Shown: positions 22,601 through 31,412 of the stretch, piece after piece | How the letters are laid out: each line of letters starts with the position of its first letter | Numbering within the stretch: position 1 is the stretch's first letter | From: Chloroflexota bacterium | GTDB lineage: Bacteria > Chloroflexota > Limnocylindria > Limnocylindrales > CSP1-4 | Direction: 5' to 3' | Length of the DNA stretch: 64,000 nt | Assembly: GCA_016191395.1 (NCBI GenBank) | Contig: JACPOS010000006.1 | Coordinates: forward strand, 1 to 64,000 | Program-made: the position numbers and the translations under genes | Notes under the pieces: generated by a model | Told to the model about the DNA's origin: nothing | The model's input: only the letters and a program-made list of their open reading frames with translations | Databases searched by the model: none

Positions 22601-22976
22601 GCGGTATCTCGCCCACGAGTCGCGGCGCGAGCGACGGCAGGAGTCGCGAGATCGGCTCCGCGCCGGAGCCCACCGCACGCCGAAGCTCGGCGTCGTCGAG
22701 CGACTCCAGCCATGGCCGGAAGCCCTCGATGATCGGTCCGAACGCGGCTCGTCCGCGTGCGGGCACGGCGGTGCAGCGGACCACCTGGAACGGTCGGTTC
22801 AGGCGTCCCACGCGCCGGACCGCCTCGGTCACGAGCCGGCTGACGCCGACGCCGCCTCGCCCGGACACGAGCAGGCGCGGGCTGCGGCCGTCGGCGGCGG
22901 CCTCGAGTGCGACGGCGAGGTGCGACAGCTCGCGTTCGCGCCCCACGAACCGTTCGGAGCTGAACTTCGCGGGCAT
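19686..22976 (-). CDS. LuxR-family transcriptional regulator with N-terminal AAA ATPase and TPR region (LAL-type)
   Basis: VSGRGGVGVSRLVTEAV P-loop, VVEDLHHAD, C-terminal LSKRELEVLALIAEGRTNREIGERLFISQKTVGVHVGNILSKLGASGRVEA. Confidence 0.93.
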   Translation of the reverse strand: MPAKFSSERFVGRERELSHLAVALEAAADGRSPRLLVSGRGGVGVSRLVTEAVRRVGRLNRPFQVVRCTAVPARGRAAFGPIIEGFRPWLESLDDAELRRAVGSGAEPISRLLPSLAPRLVGEIPHARRDSIAPERRGAWIGEAIQGLLERAGEHQPILLVVEDLHHADAGTRSLATFLARVARPARACLLLTYGRDRITRGHPLQQQLAAITGSSDPPAQLELGPLDRFDLAQLVTEIEGERPTAAALLLVAERSGGDPLIAEEVLAARRELPGLSLGSTLDELVLARLARRAPEAKRVLRLLAPAGRPLDRGELAAVALTFEELVEGLPPRSTTRPRRGDGVLDADLRAGVVEALDHGFLIERADRSLEIRHELVAQAIEADLLPVQRRRHHLALAAALGSDPASALTHWLAAFEPSRARAAALATAAIAEKLDSAGDALAARELALELGAASGARAADGRLLFETADIALAAGRADRALAYLESAAGRFGEREDAATAASIYETLGRVLRALGDHDRALAEHRRAASITPDETTYLRASVLSSLAQTLMLLGHFAEAIRVGAQAIEVAQAVGGSARSIEAHALCTVGVANAWGADGAGGITQLREALRLARELDDPDVAFRATLNLTTALALFGRRDEAIEVTRDAIERARADGLEVAYGNSMRGNIAEALFSAGRWAEARETIRTSLEWSPDAVAFAEASVTAAMLEVETSVDERAASLLGWRPLEIDHAPDPQLEVPATRAAASFALWRGDVADARRAVERGWALVRRAEDWALTARMAAMYLEVHAAVAADARERHALPEITGARQRGKRVLAEAETVLRASGVPAGAASRLEADANLATARAFAARLDGHDDPVLWDAAAQGWERAGEPYQVARARWRQAEAALPGGDARVSRAAARGPLLEAARIARELGARPLLRELTNLASRALITIPGGVMDSSAGEGLGASASGVAAGGTERPRQRPVMGGRVPVSQGEPIASRATADAPAIGASTTSSSGIAAAFAPDDAGKRPKEAFGLSKRELEVLALIAEGRTNREIGERLFISQKTVGVHVGNILSKLGASGRVEAAMVAIRLELVPTPLAARPLLAAT

Positions 22977-23041
22977 GGACTCATCGTGCCACACGGGTTC
23001 CAGTGCGCGATCGGCCTCCGCGCGCCTACCCTTCCGCGGCG

Positions 23042-24424
23042 ATGACCGAGCCCACGGCAACCGCGTTGCCTCCTGACACCACCGCGCCCGACGACGCCCC
23101 TTCGGACGACGAGCCGGGTGCGACGGCGCCCGCGCTGTGGCGTGACCGTGCGTTCGTCGCGGTCTGGTCGGCGGGCACCGTGTCGCTGTTCGGTTCGCTC
23201 ATCACCCGGACCGCGCTGCCGTTCGCGGCGATCCTGATCCTTGGAGCGGGGCCGCTGGAGATCTCGGCGATCCGTTCAGCCGAGCTGATCGCCGGCCTCA
23301 TCGTCGGCTTGTTCGCCGGGGCGTGGGTGGACCGGCTCCTCCGGCGGCCGATCCTGATCTGGGCGGACATCGGGCGCGCCGTGCTCCTGGCATCGATCCC
23401 GGTCGCGTACGTGCTCCACGTGCTGTACCTGCCACAGCTGCTGTTCGTGGCGTTCGCGGCCGCAGTGCTGTCGACGTTCTTCAACGTTGCCGACAACGCT
23501 TACCTGCCGACGGTCGTGGCACGCTCCAGGCTCGTCGAGGCCAACAGCGTCATGACGGCGACCGGCTCGGTCGCCGAGTTCAGCGCCTTCGGGATCGGCG
23601 GCTTCCTCATCGAGGTGTTCACCGCCCCGATCGCGATCGCCATCGACGCGGTCACCTTCGTGGTCTCCGCGGTGCTGCTCGGGACGATCCGGAAGAAGGA
23701 GCCGCCGTCGACCCCGGAGGCTGATCGCGAGCCGGTGCTGCGCGAGATTCGTGACGGCATGCGGATCGTGTTCCGCTCCCCTGTCCTGCGCGCCCTGGCC
23801 CTGTCCCACGGCGGCACGCACATCCTGTGGGGCATCTTCGGGACGTCGTACCTGCTCTTCGCGCTCGACGACCTCCAGCTCGGTCCGGCCGCCGTCGGGG
23901 TCATCGCCGCCGTCGGCGGGATCGGGTCGCTCGCGGGGTCCGCGCTCGCCCCGCGCATGGTCCGCCGCTTCGGCGTTGGCAGGACGATCCTGCTGGGCAT
24001 GGTCGGCTTCGTGATCGGCAACGCGTTCATCCCGCTCGCGCCCGAGGCCGCCGTCGGGGCGACCGGGAGCGTTCTCTTCATCGGGGCCGCCTTCCTGATC
24101 GCGCAGCAGCTGATCGGGGACTCGCTCGCAACGGTGTACGAGATCACGGAGGGATCGCTGGTCCAGGCCAGCGTCAGCGACCGGATCCTTGGCCGCGTCA
24201 ACGCGACCCTCGGCACGTTCACGACCCTGCTGACGCTCACCGGCGCGATCCTGGGCGGCATCATCGCCGAGACCTGGGGCCTGCGGGCCGCCTTCGCCGT
24301 CGGCCTCCTGGGCGGGGTGTTCGGGATCATCGTCGTGTGGCTCTCGCCGGTCCGATTCGTCCGCGACGCGCCGCTCGCGCCCACCCACGCGATGCCCGGC
24401 GACGAGATGCCGATCACGGAGTGA
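23042..24424 (+). CDS. MFS transporter
   Basis: Multiple TM; LFAGAWVDRLLRRPILIWADIGRA; VLSTFFNVADNAYLPTVV. Confidence 0.92.
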   Translation: MTEPTATALPPDTTAPDDAPSDDEPGATAPALWRDRAFVAVWSAGTVSLFGSLITRTALPFAAILILGAGPLEISAIRSAELIAGLIVGLFAGAWVDRLLRRPILIWADIGRAVLLASIPVAYVLHVLYLPQLLFVAFAAAVLSTFFNVADNAYLPTVVARSRLVEANSVMTATGSVAEFSAFGIGGFLIEVFTAPIAIAIDAVTFVVSAVLLGTIRKKEPPSTPEADREPVLREIRDGMRIVFRSPVLRALALSHGGTHILWGIFGTSYLLFALDDLQLGPAAVGVIAAVGGIGSLAGSALAPRMVRRFGVGRTILLGMVGFVIGNAFIPLAPEAAVGATGSVLFIGAAFLIAQQLIGDSLATVYEITEGSLVQASVSDRILGRVNATLGTFTTLLTLTGAILGGIIAETWGLRAAFAVGLLGGVFGIIVVWLSPVRFVRDAPLAPTHAMPGDEMPITE

Positions 24425-25359
24425 TGGCACCCCACCCGCGGAACACGCTGAACGAGCTCTCCGGCGAGGAGTGGCTGTACTTCACGAAGTCCGTGTGGAT
24501 TACGGCGTACCCATCGGAGCTCGGCCACGCGCTCCGGAAGCAGCACGGGGCGAACAAGCCGCCACTGCTGATGGCGCGGCTGATCGAGTTCTTCACGAAG
24601 AGCGGCGAGCTCGTCCTGGACCCGTTCGCGGGCGTCGGGGGCACGCTGCTGGGCGCCGCCATCGCCCGCGGACCACGCCGGGCGCTCGGGATCGAGCTGT
24701 CGCCGCGCTGGGCGGAGGTCTACGCCCGGGTGGTCGCGGAGGCGCTCGCCGACCGCGGCGGCGCCGGTCCGGCCCTCACGGATCTCGGACCCAGCGATCC
24801 CGGCGGCGTCCGCGGCTTCGATCCGTCCGGCTGCGAGCTCCGCGTCGGCGATTCCCTGGCGGTCCTGCCAACGCTCGCTTCCGATTCCGTGGACTTCGTC
24901 GCCACCGACCCGCCGTACAACATCCAGCTGCCGATGACGATGTCCGGCGGCGCGCTCTCCGAGGAGTTCGCCAACCGGCGCACCGACTACGCGATGGTCA
25001 CCAACGATCCGGCCGACCTCGCCAACGCGGCGGACTACCCCGCCTTCCTGGACCGGATGGGCGAGGTGCTCGCCGAGCTGCACCGCGCCCTGAGGCCCGG
25101 CCGCTACGCGGTGCTGATCGTGCGCGACGCGTACCAGGGCGGCCGCTACCTGTTCACCGGCGCGGACCTGGCGTCACGCGCCGCCGAGGTGGGCCTCACG
25201 CCGAAGGGCGACCTGATCTGGTACCAGGCCGGGACGCGGCTCCGGCCGTACGGCTATCCCACGGGCTTCGTCCCCAACATCGCCCACCAGCATCTGCTCG
25301 TCCTCCGGAAGGACCCGGAGCCGCGTGCAGCAAGGAAGCGCGGCGGCCCCACGGCGTAA
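24424..25359 (+). CDS. DNA methyltransferase (N4/N6 amino-MTase), FxG motif before DPPY
   Basis: KPPLLMARLIEFF..LVLDPFAGVGGTLLGAAIA..GIELSPRWAEVY followed by GDSLAVLPTLASDSVDFVATDPPYNIQL. Confidence 0.9.
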   Translation: MAPHPRNTLNELSGEEWLYFTKSVWITAYPSELGHALRKQHGANKPPLLMARLIEFFTKSGELVLDPFAGVGGTLLGAAIARGPRRALGIELSPRWAEVYARVVAEALADRGGAGPALTDLGPSDPGGVRGFDPSGCELRVGDSLAVLPTLASDSVDFVATDPPYNIQLPMTMSGGALSEEFANRRTDYAMVTNDPADLANAADYPAFLDRMGEVLAELHRALRPGRYAVLIVRDAYQGGRYLFTGADLASRAAEVGLTPKGDLIWYQAGTRLRPYGYPTGFVPNIAHQHLLVLRKDPEPRAARKRGGPTA

Positions 25360-25485
25360 GGGGGCCGGACATGGCGCGGCGGGCCGCCGGGGCTTCCGCC
25401 TCGACGACCCGCCGACTTTGCGCGCGGGACCGTTCGGGTACCTGGTGCCCCACCGGCTCCCAAGGGGCCGGCGGTTGCGGACTGC

Positions 25486-26199
25486 CTAGATCAGGCCGCG
25501 GGCAGAGAGAAGGGCGGTCAATGCGTCATCTGCGTCGCGGCCCATCGCCTGCCGGACGCTGCCGGTCAGGCCGACGCCGCCACGCTGGCCGAGCGTCGTG
25601 CGATGGACCCAGCCGCGGTCGCCGTTCGGGCAGAGGACCTCGATGAATGCGCCCTGGGCGCCGACCACCTGGACCTCGTCACCCGACGCGAGATCGCCCT
25701 GGCGGAGGCCCATGACCTCGTCCGGCCGATCGAGCACCGGGACGACGGCGTAGCGGACGACGCGGATGTCGATCTCGGCGTTGTCGTCATCGCCGAAGCG
25801 CATCGGCGTTCGCTGCGCGGGAGTGATTCGCGTGTAGTCCGAGTGGCGTGCCTCGAGCAGCGACGGTCGCCGCCAGCGCGGCATGTTTGCCTCCGGATCG
25901 ACCGGGGTCTCCACCTGTGGCGCCATGGCATCCATCGCGGTCCCGATGGACGGGCGCACCACTGGCTCGGGTGTGGGCGCGGGCGGCGCCATCATTGCGG
26001 CGATCTGATCGTGCGCTGAGAGGCCAGCTGCCCGCGGCCGGCGGGCGACGCCGAGCAGGCCCACGACACCGGCACCGACGATGCCGAGCGCGATCGCGGT
26101 GGTCGCCGCCAGGCCCGCAAACACGGCCCCGACGAGAACGGCCGCCATCACCAGACCCATGACCACGAGACGGGCGATTGCCCCGAAAAGTCCCTGCAT
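25486..26199 (-). CDS. membrane protein with SH3-like domain
   Basis: N-terminal 2 TM; C-terminal VVRYAVVPVLDRPDEVMGLRQGDLASGDEVQVVGAQGAFIEVLCPNGDRGWVHRTTL. Confidence 0.7.
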   Translation of the reverse strand: MQGLFGAIARLVVMGLVMAAVLVGAVFAGLAATTAIALGIVGAGVVGLLGVARRPRAAGLSAHDQIAAMMAPPAPTPEPVVRPSIGTAMDAMAPQVETPVDPEANMPRWRRPSLLEARHSDYTRITPAQRTPMRFGDDDNAEIDIRVVRYAVVPVLDRPDEVMGLRQGDLASGDEVQVVGAQGAFIEVLCPNGDRGWVHRTTLGQRGGVGLTGSVRQAMGRDADDALTALLSARGLI

Positions 26200-26480
26200 G
26201 TCCAGTCTCCCCAGCGGGTGAAATGTCCCGCGATGAATGACTGGAGCATCGTCGGCAATCGGCTGCCATCGCAATGGTACGGGGGTCATGTCGGTCGGGA
26301 AGGGCGTGCTGGGGTGTGGATGGGTTGCTGGGGGAGCGCGCACCCCTCCGACCCGGCGCCGGGCGGCGCGAGGACGCACCGGCGGCCGCGGATGGTCCCG
26401 GTCTGGCGGGTCAGGGGCAGTACCAAGTTGCCCCCTTCGGGTCATACCGGACGTGCGTGGCGCGGATCAGGATCGTGGTC

Positions 26481-27242
26481 ATGCAAGTCATCGCATCCAG
26501 TCGCTCCCGCGCCGGTCAGCCAAGTCGCGTCGGCGTCGCACTGCCGTTGATCGTGGGGACCGCCCTGGTCGCCACCTCGGTCGCGCTCCTGTACCTGGTG
26601 TTCGGCCAGAACTTCGTGGACCGGTTCATGCCCACGGGCCGCCCCACCACCTACGAGCTCGTCGCGGGCGCGCTCGCGTGGACGTTCGCGCTGACGGCAC
26701 CCGCGGGCTTCGGCCTCGTCGGCGTCGCGCGCCTCGTCACCGCCTACGACCGCTGGCGCGCACGGCGCCCGCGCGTGACCCCCGCCGTCCGCCTCCGCCG
26801 GGCCATCGGCGACGACCACGTCGTCGCGACCGGCGTCCGACTGCCGGATGGCAGCCGCGTCCTGCCTGAGCTCGTCGTTGGGCCGTTCGGCGCGGCGATC
26901 ATCGAGGAGCTGCCCCCGGTCGGCGCAGTGATGTCGCGCGGCGTGCGCAGCTGGGAGGTCCGGGTCGGCAACGGCCAGATCCGCACCATCGAGAATCCGC
27001 TCGTCCTCGCGGCCCATGACGCCGAGCGCGTGCGCGCCTGGCTGTCGTCCGACGAGTCCGATCGCGTCCTCAAGGTCTATGCCGCCGTCGTGGGCACCGA
27101 CCCGAAGGTGGAGCGCACCTCGTCCGTCGCGCTGATCGACCCGACCCACGTCGCCGCCTGGCTGTCCTCGCTGCCGCCGCAGAAGTCGCTCGACGCGGGC
27201 CGCCGCGACAAGCTCGTCAAGCAGATCCGCGCCGCGCTCTAG
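26481..27242 (+). CDS. two-TM protein with degenerate NERD-like C-terminal domain
   Basis: TMs, then VVATGVRLPDGSRVLPELVVGPFGAAIIEELPPVGAV, resembling NERD but lacking E-x-K. Confidence 0.5.
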   Translation: MQVIASSRSRAGQPSRVGVALPLIVGTALVATSVALLYLVFGQNFVDRFMPTGRPTTYELVAGALAWTFALTAPAGFGLVGVARLVTAYDRWRARRPRVTPAVRLRRAIGDDHVVATGVRLPDGSRVLPELVVGPFGAAIIEELPPVGAVMSRGVRSWEVRVGNGQIRTIENPLVLAAHDAERVRAWLSSDESDRVLKVYAAVVGTDPKVERTSSVALIDPTHVAAWLSSLPPQKSLDAGRRDKLVKQIRAAL

Positions 27243-27255
27243 CTAGCGCGCCGGG

Positions 27256-28035
27256 TCAGGCGGCCGGGACGGCCACCAGCGCCTTTGCGAGAGCGTCCGC
27301 GTACGCCTCCGGAGCGTCCTCCATGACCATGTGGCCGGCGTTCGGGATCGTGCCGACGCGGACGCCGGACGCGAGGAGGCCCTCGACATCCAGGAGCGGC
27401 TCGCCACGATCTCCGTGGAGGAACGTCCGCGGCATCGGCGCGGCGTAGAAGAGCTCACGCGTCGTCGGCGTCGTGCCCGCCAGCAGGCTGCGGGCGGAAC
27501 GGAAGATCGCCGTGGGCGATGCCAGCCGTAGCGTCGGTGCCCAGCGTGGCGCCGCGCCCTGGAGCGCTGCGTAGCCGTGGGCCACGAAGGCACCCTCACC
27601 CTGCGCGACGATGCGCTGGCTCTCCCGATCTCCGTGCGGGCTCGCGGGGAGCGGATCCAGGTTCGCCTCCGAGATCACGAGGCGGCCGACCAGCCCCGGG
27701 TTGCGCGCCGTGACGATGATGGAGATGTCGCCGCCCAGGCTGTGCCCCACGAGATCGATGCCCGCGAGTCCCCGCGCTGCGCAGATCGCGGCGATCACGC
27801 CGGCGTGGTCCTCGAGCGAGTAGCTCCAGTCCACGGGACGATCACTGTGGCCGTAGCCGGGCAGGTCCACGACGAGCGAGCGATGGCCGCCCAGCCGCGG
27901 ATCCAACGCGACATCGCCATAGACCCACGTCCCGCTGCTGCCGAGGCCGTGGACGAACACCCGTGCGGGCGATCGGCCCGGGATCTCCGCCCAGCGCACG
28001 ACCGAGCCATGACCGTCGAACTCGACCTCGTGCAT
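27256..28035 (-). CDS. alpha/beta hydrolase
   Basis: VFVHGLGSSGTWVYG ... DLVGHSLGGDISII ... GTIPNAGHMVMEDAPEAYADAL. Confidence 0.93.
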   Translation of the reverse strand: MHEVEFDGHGSVVRWAEIPGRSPARVFVHGLGSSGTWVYGDVALDPRLGGHRSLVVDLPGYGHSDRPVDWSYSLEDHAGVIAAICAARGLAGIDLVGHSLGGDISIIVTARNPGLVGRLVISEANLDPLPASPHGDRESQRIVAQGEGAFVAHGYAALQGAAPRWAPTLRLASPTAIFRSARSLLAGTTPTTRELFYAAPMPRTFLHGDRGEPLLDVEGLLASGVRVGTIPNAGHMVMEDAPEAYADALAKALVAVPAA

Positions 28036-28056
28036 CGTCGCCCCCGGTGAACGTTC

Positions 28057-28134
28057 TGGTAGGGGAGGGAGGACTCGAACCTCCGACTTCCGAGGTATAA
28101 GCTCGGCGCCTCTAACCAACTGGGCTACTCCCCC
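28057..28134 (-). tRNA. tRNA-Ile with UAU anticodon, CCA encoded
   Basis: Minus strand GGGGGAG-TA-GCCCAGTTGGTTAGAGGCG-CCGAG-CTTATAC-CTCGG-AAGTC-GGAGG-TTCGAGT-CCTCC-CTCCCCT-A-CCA folds as a full cloverleaf; anticodon TAT at 28097-28099. Confidence 0.93.
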
Positions 28135-28170
28135 GCGCCATCGTACCGCTCACCGCCGGGGGCGCTGCGC

Positions 28171-28569
28171 TCAGACCAGCAGTGGCTTGAGCACCTGGAT
28201 CGCGACGACGAGGACGAGGTACGCGATCGGGATCGCCGCGAACAGGCCCAGGGCAGCACTCCACGGCGTGCGCGTCGTGCGCGTGCCGGACCCGCGTGGG
28301 AGTGGCACCACGAGCCAGGTGATGAGCGAGCCGGCGACCAGCACGATCACGACGAACAGCACGGCGGCCGCGAAGCGGAGGTCGCCGCCGGGCAGCTGCG
28401 CGCCGCGCGACAGGGCCACGTCGTAGGCGAGATACGCCGCTCCCAGGACGAGGGCCACGCCCAGGCTGGAGGCAACCGCTCGAACGACAGGGCGGGGGGC
28501 GTTCCGGAACTGGCGCCAGCGGACGGACAGCCACGAGCGCCGGGCCGGCGCCGGTGCCGGCGCGGACAT
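28171..28569 (-). CDS. small membrane protein of unknown function
   Basis: 132 aa with three predicted TM; overlaps start of downstream gene. Confidence 0.65.
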   Translation of the reverse strand: MSAPAPAPARRSWLSVRWRQFRNAPRPVVRAVASSLGVALVLGAAYLAYDVALSRGAQLPGGDLRFAAAVLFVVIVLVAGSLITWLVVPLPRGSGTRTTRTPWSAALGLFAAIPIAYLVLVVAIQVLKPLLV

Positions 28570-29804
28570 CAGGCGTTCAGGATCGTCAGCGTGCGCCGCG
28601 GCGGGATCGATTCGGGCGTGTGCGCCGCGAGCAGGCGAACGCCGTGGATGAACCGGTCCAGCTCCTCCTCCGTCGCCCAGAAGCCGACGCTGATCCGCAG
28701 CGCGTCCACCATCGGCAGCGTGCGCGCGATGGCGAACGTTCGCGCCGAGAGCTCATCCAGCGCGGCCTGCGCCGGCCAGCCGTCGATCCGGAAGGAGACG
28801 AGGCCGGCCATCCGGTCCCGTGGCGTCAGGAGGGTCACGCCGTCGATCGCGGCGATGGCGTCGGCAGCACGGTGCGCCATCGCGGCGCCGCGCCGGTACA
28901 CGAACTCCAGGCCCACGTACATCGTGAGCCAGCCGATGGAGCGCGCGAATGCCACCACCGACGGCCGGTGGAAGCCCGGCATCATGAACCGGCGGGCGTC
29001 GGCCCTCATCGCGCGATTGCCGCGCGAGTCGTAGCTCTCGAACATCTGGTAGTTGGCGAAGCTGGGTTTCAGCGTCTCGAACAGCTCACGCCTGATCCAG
29101 AGCGCGCCAAGGCCCTCCGGCCCGAGGAGCCACTTCTGCCCCGGCACCGCGTACATGTCGGCGCCGAGGTCGCGAACGTTGACCGGGATCGCCCCCGCCG
29201 ACTGCGCGCCGTCGACCAGGACGAGCGCGCCGCGCTCGTGGGCGATGGCCGCGATGCGCGCGACAGGCATGACCAGGCCGGTCGTCCACAGGACGTGGGA
29301 GATGGAGACGAGCTTCGTGCCCGGGGTGATCAGCCGGTCGAATTGCGCGACGATCTCATCGTCGGACGTGTTGCCCACGAACTCGGCGAAGGCGAGGTCG
29401 GCACCGAAGCGATCGCAGACCATGTACAGCGGCCCGACGCCGCCCGCGTGCTCGTGGCACGTCGTGACCGCGCGGCCACCGTCGCGCCAGTCGATCGCCC
29501 AGGTGCCCATGTTCATGCCGTCTGTCGCGGCGTGGGTCAGGGCCACCTCGTCCAGGTCACCCCCGAGGACCGCCGCGATGCCGGCGCGCGCCTCGTCAAT
29601 GCGCTGGAGCGCCTCCTGCCAGTACTCCGCCTGGGCGCGCCCGAAGTCCCGCTCGTACGTCTCCAGCTCCGTCATCGCCGCGGCGGATTCGGCCGGGATG
29701 GGACCGCAGGTCCCGGTGTTCAGCTGGATCGCCGCGGACAGCGACGGCAGCGCGGCGCGCACGGCCGCGAGCTTGTCCGAATCGGACATGAACGGGGAGA
29801 CCAC
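28569..29804 (-). CDS. aminotransferase class V (cysteine desulfurase-like) PLP enzyme
   Basis: THAATDGMNMGTWAI, ISHVLWTTGLVMPV, LVDGAQSAGAIPV, VPGQKWLLGPEGLGALW. Confidence 0.93.
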   Translation of the reverse strand: MVSPFMSDSDKLAAVRAALPSLSAAIQLNTGTCGPIPAESAAAMTELETYERDFGRAQAEYWQEALQRIDEARAGIAAVLGGDLDEVALTHAATDGMNMGTWAIDWRDGGRAVTTCHEHAGGVGPLYMVCDRFGADLAFAEFVGNTSDDEIVAQFDRLITPGTKLVSISHVLWTTGLVMPVARIAAIAHERGALVLVDGAQSAGAIPVNVRDLGADMYAVPGQKWLLGPEGLGALWIRRELFETLKPSFANYQMFESYDSRGNRAMRADARRFMMPGFHRPSVVAFARSIGWLTMYVGLEFVYRRGAAMAHRAADAIAAIDGVTLLTPRDRMAGLVSFRIDGWPAQAALDELSARTFAIARTLPMVDALRISVGFWATEEELDRFIHGVRLLAAHTPESIPPRRTLTILNA

Positions 29805-29821
29805 GAACCTATGATACCGGC

Positions 29822-30670
29822 GTGACTGGCTTCGCCCGACCGGAGCTCCTCGCCTCCACGGAGTGGCTGGCCGACGAGCTGGCCCGTCCGGACGTGCGCA
29901 TCGTCGACGTCCGCTGGCGCCCGGACGGCACCGGGCACGCCGTCTTCGATGCCGGCCACATCCCCGGCGCGACGTACCTCGACTGGCGCGTGGAGCTCAA
30001 CGAATCGCCCTCCGACGAGACCGGCCACGCACTCCGCCTGGCGCCGCCCGACGCGATCGTGGCGTTCATGGCGCGCGCCGGCGTCGGCGACGCGACGACG
30101 CTGGTGCTCTACGACGACACACTGGGCCTGTACGCGGCCCGCGCGTGGTGGTCCTTTCGCGTCTACGGGTTCGAGTCCGCCCGGATCCTCGATGGCGGCT
30201 TTCCCGCGTGGGTCGCCGCGTCGCGGCCGCTCAGCAGCGGGGTCCTCCCCCACCCCGAGGGCTCGTTCACGCCCCGCCTCAATCCGCGGCTCCGGCTGAC
30301 CACGACCGACGTGCGGTCGCTGCTCGGCTCGCCGGACGCCCAGCTCATCGATGCCCGGGCGAACCCGGAGTTCCGCGGCCACGAGGGCAACGCGCGGCGC
30401 CTGGGCCACATCCCGGGCGCGATCAACGTGCCCGTGGGAGCGCTGCACGAGCCGGGCTCGCAGCGCCTCCTCGACGCGGACGCGATCCGGTCCGTGCTGA
30501 CGCGCGCGACCGTGGCCCGTGGCCGCCGGCTCGTCTGCTACGACGGCTCCGGCGTGGGCGCGGCGAAGCTCGCCTTCGTCCTGACGCTGATGGGCTACGA
30601 CGACGTCGCGGTCTATGACGGCGGCTGGGCCGAGTGGGGCGACCGACTGGACCTCCCGGTGGAGCGCTAG
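29822..30670 (+). CDS. sulfurtransferase (tandem rhodanese, TST/SseA-like)
   Basis: VSTxWLADEL..RIVDVRW, GHIPGATYLDW, LIDARANPEFRGHEGNARRLGHIPGAINVP, LVCYDGSGVGAAKLAF. Confidence 0.92.
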   Translation: MTGFARPELLASTEWLADELARPDVRIVDVRWRPDGTGHAVFDAGHIPGATYLDWRVELNESPSDETGHALRLAPPDAIVAFMARAGVGDATTLVLYDDTLGLYAARAWWSFRVYGFESARILDGGFPAWVAASRPLSSGVLPHPEGSFTPRLNPRLRLTTTDVRSLLGSPDAQLIDARANPEFRGHEGNARRLGHIPGAINVPVGALHEPGSQRLLDADAIRSVLTRATVARGRRLVCYDGSGVGAAKLAFVLTLMGYDDVAVYDGGWAEWGDRLDLPVER

Positions 30671-30673
30671 CCC

Positions 30674-31381
30674 CTACCAGTTGGCCCGGCTGCGGAGACG
30701 CTCCAGGTCGTGGATCACGATGTGGCCGCCGTCGTTGCTGATGAGTCCCTCGTCCGCGAAGTCGCCGATGATCTGGTTCACGCGCTGGCGCGTGCCGCCG
30801 ACCATGGCCGCGAGATCCGACTGGGTGAGCGTCGTGCCCAGGGTGATGTCTGCCGTGCGGCCCGGCCCGGATTCCTCGGCGAGGCGCGTGAGCTGCAGCG
30901 CCAGGCGACCGGCGAGGTCGAGGAAGTGGACCTCCGCCAGCTGGTCGGTGAGTCGCCGGATCCGTCGCGCGATGCCGATGAGCAGCTGCGCCCGAAACGG
31001 GCTGCCGGACTCCACCAGCTCCACGAAGGTCGCCCGCGCCATCGTCATGGTCACGCTCGGCTCCATCGCGGTCGCCGTCGCCGACCGTGGCGCCCCGTCG
31101 AGGAGCACCAGCTCGCCGAACGAATCGCCCGGCGCCAGGATCACGACGATCGCCTCGTCACCCTCGGCGGACTCGCGCGTGATCTTCACGCGGCCCTCGA
31201 CGACCACGTGGAGGGAGTCGCCAGGATCGCCCTCGTGGAAGATGACCTCGTCGCGACGGAACCGTCGTCGGGTCATCGTCTGCGCGATCCGGGTCAGCTC
31301 GTCGCCTCCGATGCCGTGGAACAGCGGCGAACGCGCCATCGCGGCACAGGCGACCTCGAGGTCCAGGCGTGGGGTCGTCAT
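30674..31381 (-). CDS. Crp/Fnr family transcriptional regulator
   Basis: cNMP-binding fold (VIFHEGDPGDSLHVVVEGRVKI, GDSFGELVLLDGAPRSAT) and HTH TLTQSDLAAMVGGTRQRVNQII. Confidence 0.95.
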   Translation of the reverse strand: MTTPRLDLEVACAAMARSPLFHGIGGDELTRIAQTMTRRRFRRDEVIFHEGDPGDSLHVVVEGRVKITRESAEGDEAIVVILAPGDSFGELVLLDGAPRSATATAMEPSVTMTMARATFVELVESGSPFRAQLLIGIARRIRRLTDQLAEVHFLDLAGRLALQLTRLAEESGPGRTADITLGTTLTQSDLAAMVGGTRQRVNQIIGDFADEGLISNDGGHIVIHDLERLRSRANW

Positions 31382-31412
31382 CTCCGCGTGAGGGTAGCGG
31401 CGCCACCAAGGG

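Noticed and set aside
27256-28119. Longer hydrolase start at 28119
   Set aside because: It would run through the tRNA; the start at 28035 (MHEVEFDGHGSVV) is adopted instead.
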